From Prauserella marina (lineage in GTDB: Bacteria; Actinomycetota; Actinomycetes; Mycobacteriales; Pseudonocardiaceae), in contig NZ_CP016353.1 of NCBI RefSeq assembly GCF_002240355.1, forward strand, positions 248,001-312,000: DNA of 64,000 nucleotides. The letters run 5' to 3'. A program made the position numbers and the translations under genes. The notes under the pieces were generated by a model. That model was not told the origin of the DNA. It ran no database searches and saw nothing but the letters and a program-made list of their open reading frames with translations. This document shows, piece after piece, positions 42,301-51,300 of this stretch. How positions within the stretch are numbered: position 1 is the stretch's first letter; each line of letters starts with the position of its first letter.

Positions 42301-45300
42301 AAACGGCACTAAGTCGAATATCGAGCACCATTTACCGAGTAGACACGCATCTCGCGTCGCTCGATTCCATGTTTGACACCCTCGAATTTATTTTTGACCA
42401 GGCGGATACAAATGCGTCGTCGAGACTTGACGACAGCCGCATCGCGGACATTCGAGATGTCGTTTCGTACCTCGCCGAGCAGCAGGCCACGCTCCAGCAG
42501 GCGGTTGTGGAGGTGGCGGACGCGGCGAAAGCCTACGAGCAGGAGGAACTGTCACGTCAGACGAACGTGCCGACCCGGCAGGAGATCGCGGTGGTCGGCG
42601 CGAGGGGCGACGCGGCGGCGCTGCGTCAGCTCGAAGGGCTCGTCGAGCTCTCAGCCAGGATCGGTGACGCCAGCGTCGTACTCGATGATCTGCTGGCCCA
42701 GCTCGACAGGGCCATCGTCGCCGACGACCACCGGGCGCTCGGGGAGGTCGGCAGTGACGTCGAAGAGCAGTTCTCCGAGCGCATGGCTCTTCTTGTGGCC
42801 GTGGGGCAGGTAATCCACACGGCGGTCGACGCGGCGACGACGAGCGCGCTGTGGCACGGCGAAGAGGGCAATGCGCTGATCGGCTCGGCGCAGCGTGAGC
42901 TGGCCGACCGATGGGACACGGTCGCGACCGAGCTGGAGGTACTCGCGGCTACGTGGGATGAGCTCGCCGAAGCGCTCGGCGCAGCCGGTGTCATCGCGCA
43001 GGCGGGACTCCAGGAAACCTTCGCCGCGCAGGAAACCGCCGCGATGCAGGAGGCCGCGTCGCGTGTGGTCGAAGCGCAGGCGGCGTTCGACCGGCAGGCG
43101 AATGTGCTCTCGGAGGCGGTGCCCCCGCTCGTCAAGCAGCACTCGCGGTTCGTCTTCCTCACCGGCGCCGATACCCAGGCGATCCAGCCGGAAGAGAAGA
43201 AGCCGAGGGCACTGCGGGCGGATCCACACCCGAAGTTGCCGATGGCGCGCCTCAAGTCACTGGCGGAGTCCGACGCCAGTGCCATCACGTCGCTGTTCGC
43301 GCTCGGCAGGGAACACGCCATTCTCACCTCGCTGCTGGATTCGATGGGGCACAAGGGCAGCAGGGCAGCCGATTTCGCGTTGTTGCGAGAGGCCGCTGAC
43401 ACACCGGCGCAAGTACGCAAGGCGATCGACGAGGTCGCGCAGGCCGAACAGCGGATCGGGGAGCTGGTCAACGGCCAGCCCGACGAGTGGGGCTGGGACC
43501 ACGGACTCGGGCTTTCGGAGGCGCTGGCGGGCAGTGACAAGCGGTTCAAGTGGCTGGAAAGCCTTGTCACGTCCGAGAGGCGCCTCGCGACTGAGCCCTC
43601 CACGTACAGCACGCTTCGGTTGATCAGCGAGATGCGCACGGTCGACCAGCACCCTGTTCCGGGGTTGGCGAGGGCACTGCTGCTCCTGAGCACCGAGAAC
43701 TATGGTGACTCCAGCTTCAAGGGTGTCCTCGACGACCAAATCAACAAGATCGTCACCAAACAATCGACCGAATTCCCCGTATTGGCTAGGGAATTCCGCG
43801 TGGAGGATTATCGGCTTCCCGACCTGCTCGCCGCGATGGAGTTGTCCTTCCACAACGTCGTCACGATCGCCTGGTGGTCGGGCAAGGAAGGCAGCAAGCT
43901 ACCGAGCATGTTGCGGGCCGGGTTCGCCGTGCGGCTCGCGTACACGACGGAAGCGGGTGCTCCCATCGTCGACACCGAGTGGGTCGAGGGCGGCGAGCTG
44001 ACCGTGACCGTTCGGGCCGACGCCCCGAAGGACGAGCTGAACGAGGCACTCAAGGAGGTCGTTCAGAAAGCCGTCGCCGGGTACAACCCCCAGCAGCCGA
44101 CGATGGCCGTTCAAATCCGGATGACCTCGCTGTTGCAGGCCGGTGCGGCGGGTGGCCTGACGATGGGTTACGCGTTGTCGGCGTTGGCCGGACTGGGTAT
44201 CAATCCTGTCCACATCGCGGGCAGGGCCGTCTACTACCTCTGGGCGCTTGCCGTGTCGCCGCCGAGCACGTACCTCTCCGGAGGCAACCACATCGAGGCG
44301 GTCAATGAACTCAGGAGGTTGCGTGCGGCATGGATGGGAGGGCTTGCCGGCCCGAGCGTGCGAGAACTCACCGAAGGAGCTCACGAAGCAGGCGGTGAAA
44401 TCACGCCCATCACCGATCTGTACAACGTTGGCCGGCCCGAGACACCGCCCTATGAGCAGCCGGTACATCTGACACCTGACGAGGTGCTCGCGCTGCGCAA
44501 GCCGGTGCGTGAGCTGGGCAGGACCATCGCAGACCAATTGGCCACCAACAGTTTCGGTGACCACTACCCGGTGAACCAGCGGCTTGCGGACACTCTTCAG
44601 GACGTGTCGAAGGTGAGCTGGAACCCACCAGGTGAATCGAGGCAGGACGCGCACGGTACCCAGATCGAGGAATTTGGCTCATTGCAGCTCAAGCTGCCCT
44701 CCGGTGCGATTGCCAAAATAGCCATCGTCCAAGGGACCGAGTCGCATTCCTCGATCATGCTCAGGGGCGCCGATGTCAAGGTGCCGGACAAGGCATCCGC
44801 GTCCGATGAATCGTCCGGCGAAGATGCCGCTGACAAAGACAAGAAGGGCGAACTGCGGTATTGGATCTATCTTTCGCCGAACGCGCTTGCTGCCGGCGGT
44901 GAAACGCTTCGTAACGTGCTTTACGAGCAGGTCGCCGACGTGATCACTGTTGCGCCACGAGTGTGGCGGCAGCCGTCGTTCGGCAAGTACTTCAAAGAGG
45001 CCTTCACAGTGTGGCCGCTGGAGCCGATCATCGGAACCTCGATGGCGTTGCAGACAGGCTCGACCGAGATGATCTTCGCGACGGCATTGGCCGGAGCGGG
45101 TGGTCGGCTGGCGGGGATGGTCGCGCGGATGATCAACTTCCGGTATCGGCAAGCACGGGGCTGGTTGTGGTCGGAGTCCGTCAGGGAACGGCAGAACTTC
45201 GAAAAACTGGTGGCGCCGCAGCAACGCATCGATTTTGCTCATACGGCGTTGACCCTGCTGGGTAGTGCGAGCTACGCGCATGACGCATTTGTCGATGAAG

Positions 45301-48300
45301 TGCAGCGACAGCGGGTGAACCCGCATCCGGCAGGTGAACTGATTCCGTCGGATATCGAAGGTCTGCGCGCGTTGGCGGGACAGCAGGTCAAGGACGCCGC
45401 GGCGAAGAACCCGGCACTGGCCGGCACCGAGGTGGTGCGTGGTGAACTCGGGGAACCTTCGCAAGCGGGGAAGGGCAAGGATTCCGACGAAGCGGATTCC
45501 GGCAAGCTCACTGTCGTTCTCAAGGCGAAGCGGCGGCTCCCTCAGCCCAAGGTTCCCGCCGAGATCAGGGTCGAAATCGGGGTGAGTCCCGACCTTCCCG
45601 GCCCGTACTCGCCGGTGATCACCACAAAAGACATGAGCGTCGTGAAGCGGACCGATGTCAGGGAATACGTGTTGTTGCTTCCCGCGCAATGGCTGGTGGG
45701 GCCGAACCGGCCACGCGTTGAGGAATTGAATGGCTGGTTGACCGCGCATACCAACGAGTTGCTTGAGCGGGTCGTCCACATGCACGCTCGTGAGCGGCGT
45801 CAGCTCGGGATCGCCGCAGCGGGCAAGGCGTTCGGCAGTGGCGCGTTGACTACCGCGATCAGTCTCCAGCAAGGAAACGCCGAGGCGGCGACCGAAGAGG
45901 GCATCAAACTCGCGCAAGCGACCGGTGATGGCGTTATGCGGGTCGTCACGGCGCGTGCGATGGTGGAAAAGGCCGCGCAGGCGCTCCAAGACGGTCTCAG
46001 GCCAGAGGCGGCAACCGCGCACACGATGGACGACTGGTGGAAACTCAGAGTTGAGCGCGTCCATCAGTCTGACGAAATTCTTAGTGAGCTGTACGCCGAG
46101 CAGGCGGAGGACGCGGTGGTGCAGCAGCGGGTGAGAGCACTGATCGACGCGAGGGCGCCAAGGTCTGACGACCCGAACGTCATGATCACCGACTTCGAGC
46201 GAATGCGCAAAGCGGGTGAACTGGTCAAGAGGATCCCCCACCTGGCATCGGTGGAGCGGTTCGGGCCCGGTGAGTACATCCTCAACATCGACAAGGTGAA
46301 AAGGGCGGGCACCAAGCAACTGATCGCGAAACTCAAGGGTATGCACCGGCAGCAACTCATCGTGCGGTTGCTGCCGTCGCTCCCCGGCCTGCCGACCCTG
46401 ATGGTTCCCAATGGCGGCGACTCACACGCGATCGCCTTCGGCTCCGATGCGGAGGAGTTGGTCGCCCAGCTCACGAGTCTGGTCGGCGTCTACTACAACG
46501 GCCCCATCGGTGTCGCCGGTAAACTGGCGTACCTGCTCGAAGAGGCCGGGTACGGGAACATGGGCGGTTTCCTCAGTCGCGCCAGTACCGAGATCGCGGG
46601 CGGCGACCCGAGTGGGAGGGACCTCTTCGCTCAGGCGTGGGCAGGCGTACTGTCCACATGGGTCAACGCGACCTCGGCGACGTGGTTCCGGCGTGGTGAC
46701 TTCCTCAAGGCTGAGCAGTTCACTTGGCGCTACACCTACGATGCCGCCGCAATGTCGGCCGTGCGCAACCAGGTTGCCCAGTACATGGCGACCAAGGTCG
46801 CCGAGTACACGGCGGGACAAACGATCGAGTTCCTTGAATTCGCTAAGGAGTCCGGTCTGTTCATGCCGCAGACCGTCGAGGTCATCACGGCCTCCTTGGA
46901 CAAGGAAGGTCCCTATCACACGGTCGAACAGTGGTTGACGGTTCGCGGGTACGACGCCACCCGGTTGCCGGAGAACCCTACGTTCACCGACATCGACCAG
47001 CTTGTGCGCGACGAGGACGGCAGGGGGCCGAGGGGGTCATCGCAACCACCGGTACCTCCGCGCCCACCTTCGCCGCCCCAGCCACCACAGCTTGACAACC
47101 CGAGGCCCGCTGGCCTCGACACGGACTTCAACCAGATCAGTGGACACATTCCTCCTGGCTTGGCGGGAGGTGGCACTGTCGCCCGGTTCTCCGATTCGGG
47201 CGACCCCGATTACCGGACTGAGCCCAAAGCCGTCCAGGGGCCGGCGCGAGCGAACGCCGGTGAGATGTCGTTCGACGCGTTGATGCGTGCCGTTGACAAT
47301 GTGGAACGCAAGTTGTCCCCGATCATCTCGCCAGTCAGGTCTCTTGCTTCCAGCTACACGGCGGCAGGACCCGAATACCGGTATCCGGGTTTTCTGCTCT
47401 TGCCGCAGAAGGCGGACCCCACCGAACTCCGGTCGCTGTATGGTCACCGGTTGGAGAACGTGCTCTGGGTGCCGACAACCCAGATGACCGAAGACGAAGC
47501 CGTTCGGTACGTCCTGAATGCACTCGGCCAACACAGCTACGTGCTTGCTGAGGAGCAGCGTCGAGGCATCGACGAGTCGGTAGCGGTCGGCCGAGAGAAC
47601 GCTGGCTCGCTGATGGTACTCAATCTGCTCGCCTACCAGCGATTCGAAGTCCTGCGGAACACCGGCTACACGGCGGAAGCAGCGAACTTGCTGACCGAAT
47701 TCTCAGCGGAGGCGCGGCGAGTGCGGACGGCGCTGCCTTCCGGAACCGACTGGGAGAAGGTCGGCGACAGGTATCTTTCCGCGTTGGCCAAGGTGATGCT
47801 CGACGAGGAGGACTACCTGCTCAGTGTTGCTCGCAGGGAGGATTTCGCTCGGCTCACCGCCGAGGAGCAGGCCGCCGCGCTCGCCGTCGACTGGGCTCTG
47901 ATCAACGACGATGTCGACCGTCCGAGGTGGAGAGCGGAGACAGCAGGTGAGGCCACTCCGATGCGTGCTGGCCTCATGGCCGTAGAGTCGGCCGTCTTCG
48001 GCCAGCGAGGCGGCCTGCGCGAAGCCTACAGTGGCCACCAGCTTCTACTCCAAGCCGCATTGTCCGATCAGGACCTCGGTAGCCCGGCGGCCGTCACGAT
48101 GGCTACGTTGCTCGTGAATGGCCCCGGTCCGGAGGCCGATCCCACCCGAACGCAGAACGATGTCGCGGCAAACCTCGCGTTGCACGACACACTGCGAGGC
48201 AGACCGACCGTGGCACCACCGCGCACGTTCGACGGTTTCCGCGACGGTGACCCGTCACTTCCGATGGGCAGGGAAGTCGGCGGTGACGGCAGGGTCGAAG

Positions 48301-51300
48301 ACTGGGCGGGCGTCAAGGGCCGTGGAGCCCGCATCCAGGAGGTCGTCGACGTTCGTGACCTGCCTGCCGGGGAGAGGGCGGTTTCAATCGATGAAGGGTA
48401 CGAAGCCATCGGCAGGGCACTGCGTGCGGGTCCCGCGGATCGCCCGGGAGGAGAATACGCATACGCCTATGTGCATGTCTTCCACGAAGGCAGTGACGAA
48501 CCCAGGTTGACGGGTATCGCCTACTCACGCGCCAGGGATATCCGGTTCTATGTCGATCCGGTCAGTGGAAGGTCCAGCGTGAATGCCCCGCTGTTCTCCG
48601 AAGGGGTTGTCGCTCTCCATGCCGCTGTCTATGACGCCTGGGGCGAGGCCGTTCCGATGGAGGGACGGGCACTCAGCGAGCTGAGCAGGCGACCGCCGAC
48701 CGCTGCCTACCTCGCCACTGTTCCGGCCGAGCAGCGTCAGGCCATGACGGCAAGAACCAACAGGGTTCTGCGTGCCCAGCGCGAAATCGAGGATCCTTCC
48801 ATTGCCGAGGGGTTGAATCAAACGGGCCTCGCCTTTCTTCCCGCCGAGATGCTGCCCGTCTATTACCAGGTGAGTGTTCCCGCGCGACTCGAATTGCTGG
48901 CGATCGCCGACATCGTCGACGCTCGGCGGAATCCTGACGAGTTCGTCAGGGCGGTGCGGAATTTGCGGGACACCTTGCCCGCCGACATGGAGCTCGACGA
49001 GGGCCTCGCCCTGAGATGGCAGGACGAATTGGGAAGCCTGCCGCAGTCGGAACTTGCCGGTGCAATCGTCGCGCATCGGTACGAACCACCGGTCGACGCC
49101 TCCGACTTCGATCCCGTCACGTGGAACATGGACGTACTGACACGGGTCCGGTCCGACCTGGTCACCACTACGGCCGCGGAGCGGGCGGGTCTTGTCGACC
49201 TGAGGCCGGACCTGTGGGTCCGGCTCAACTCGCTCTATGACGGCGTGGACACAACGGACGACATCGGTGTCGTGTACAACGAGCCGAGGGGGTCCCGTCC
49301 TCCTTCGAAGTCCGAAGTGGAGGAATTCAGGAAGTCGCTGAGGCAGAGGGACGGCAGCTACCCTTCGAAGCCCGCTCCTCGGAAATGGGCCAAGGCGTTG
49401 CTGAAAGCGGCCACGGAGGATGCCAACCGTATTCCAGTGTCCCAGGGTCCCGCGGTTCTGCTTGCCGCGATGTCCACTTACTACGGTGAGAATCCGACGC
49501 TGCCCGCAAGACCGACCATAGACTCGTTCGCGGATGGTGACCTCGATCGACCACGTGGCGGGGACCCTGGTAGGTATCTGCACCTTGAGCAGATCCTCGG
49601 ACTGCCTTTCCAGCACAGTAAGGCGACATTGGGCGAACACTTCTATCCCGCGTTGGCGCAGTACTTCCTCGAAATCGGAAACGACGGCACTATGGCGCTG
49701 GTCGTTCATCCACCCGAGACGGTGGGGGAGCCTGATCGCTGGGTACTCGTCGGCAAGCACGACGGCGAAATGTGGTCGATGTCGCCGGAGTTCGGCTTCA
49801 CGGCCAGGCCGGATCCCAGAGCTCCTGAGAGGGCATTCACCGGTGTCGAATCAGTACATGTGCTGATGATCAACGAGCGAGGCCAGCCCTTCCACGAGAC
49901 CGGACTGGTACTGGCCGACAGTCCGACACTCTCGAAGCTTCCTCCCAGAGCCGATTCGGTGTCGGGGCGGTACGCGATCAGGGGAGAGCTGACTCGGCGA
50001 GCCGCATTGGAGGTAATGGCAGAGCCGGATAAGCCGCAAGGCCTCAGTGAACCGCTGAGCGAGCTGTTCGACTCGCTTGAGACAGTCGCCGCGAAGCGTC
50101 ACTTCCGGGTCCTGCACGAAGCGGCTGAGGGCGATCCGGGACTGCTGCAGCGTGCGGTGAACACCGTCTTCGCGTTGACAGCACGGCAATCGGAGCCCGA
50201 AGCGGCAGAATGGAGCGCCGACGAGGCCCTCGCGGCGGAATGGCACGCCCGACTTGGTGCTCTGGTGCCTGCGGAGCTTCCCTCGAATGCCGTGACGGAT
50301 GTGGCACCGGGACTGTCCAAGCTTTCGCGGTGGAGGTTCTCGGTAGCTCGGCAGGCAGCGGAGCTCGATCAGCAAGCTCTCGACGAACTCAGCACGCAAG
50401 CGCCAGTGTTGGCGCAGATCATTCGGGAGTTTGGCCTTCCGAGGTTTGGACTTTCCAAATTCCTTAACCTCGTGATCCTCGATCGGCCCGAGAACACCGT
50501 GGTACTTCCGGCAAAGGGAGATCCCCATCGACCGCGCACCCTGCGAACTGATCGTGAACAAGCTTGGCGGATCTTCGGCAACGCCGGAGTAGACCTCCGG
50601 GACACCCACGACTTCTTCTACCGTGATGAGTACAAACGCCAGATGTGGCTGTTGCCGACCGCTCTTGGCGCGGTGGCGGCTTCGGCGGCGAAATCCGACA
50701 CGTATCTGACAGACCCCATTGTTCTTGCCGACGAAAAGGGCATGAACTTCGGCGCAGTGTCGAAGTGGATGATGGTGGGCCCCGTTTTCGGCGACTCGCT
50801 CGAACTTGATGACGCGAGACCTGATGGACTGGTCAGTCCCGAGATCTTCCACGCGTTGTGGGCGCTCGGTACCGCCTGGCCCGAGAAACTCCGGGCGCTT
50901 GCCGATGTCGACAACCCGAGCGCGACGTTTCCTATGGTGCGTCTGCACCTCGCCAAGGTCGTCACCGAGGAGGTCGCGCAGTCGATGAGCGTGCATCCGC
51001 CGGTTCAAGTGCGCGTGTCCGAGTTCTTCCCGGACACCGGTGCCGGAGCGACCACGCCGACATGGATGAAGGTGTTGGAGAAGGCCGCTGCGGGGTTGTC
51101 TCTCGAACCTCGTTACCGGGCGGTGCACGATCGGGAGTTGCCGGTCGGTTACGACCGGTTCCGAGGACGTCTCGACCACGCTGACATGATCGAATTGCTC
51201 ACGACCTTCACCGGTGAACCGTTCACGATGACCAGGAGGCCGACCGACTCTACGGAGGTGACGGCATTCTTGCGGCGTCTTGCCGAACACAGGATGCCTT

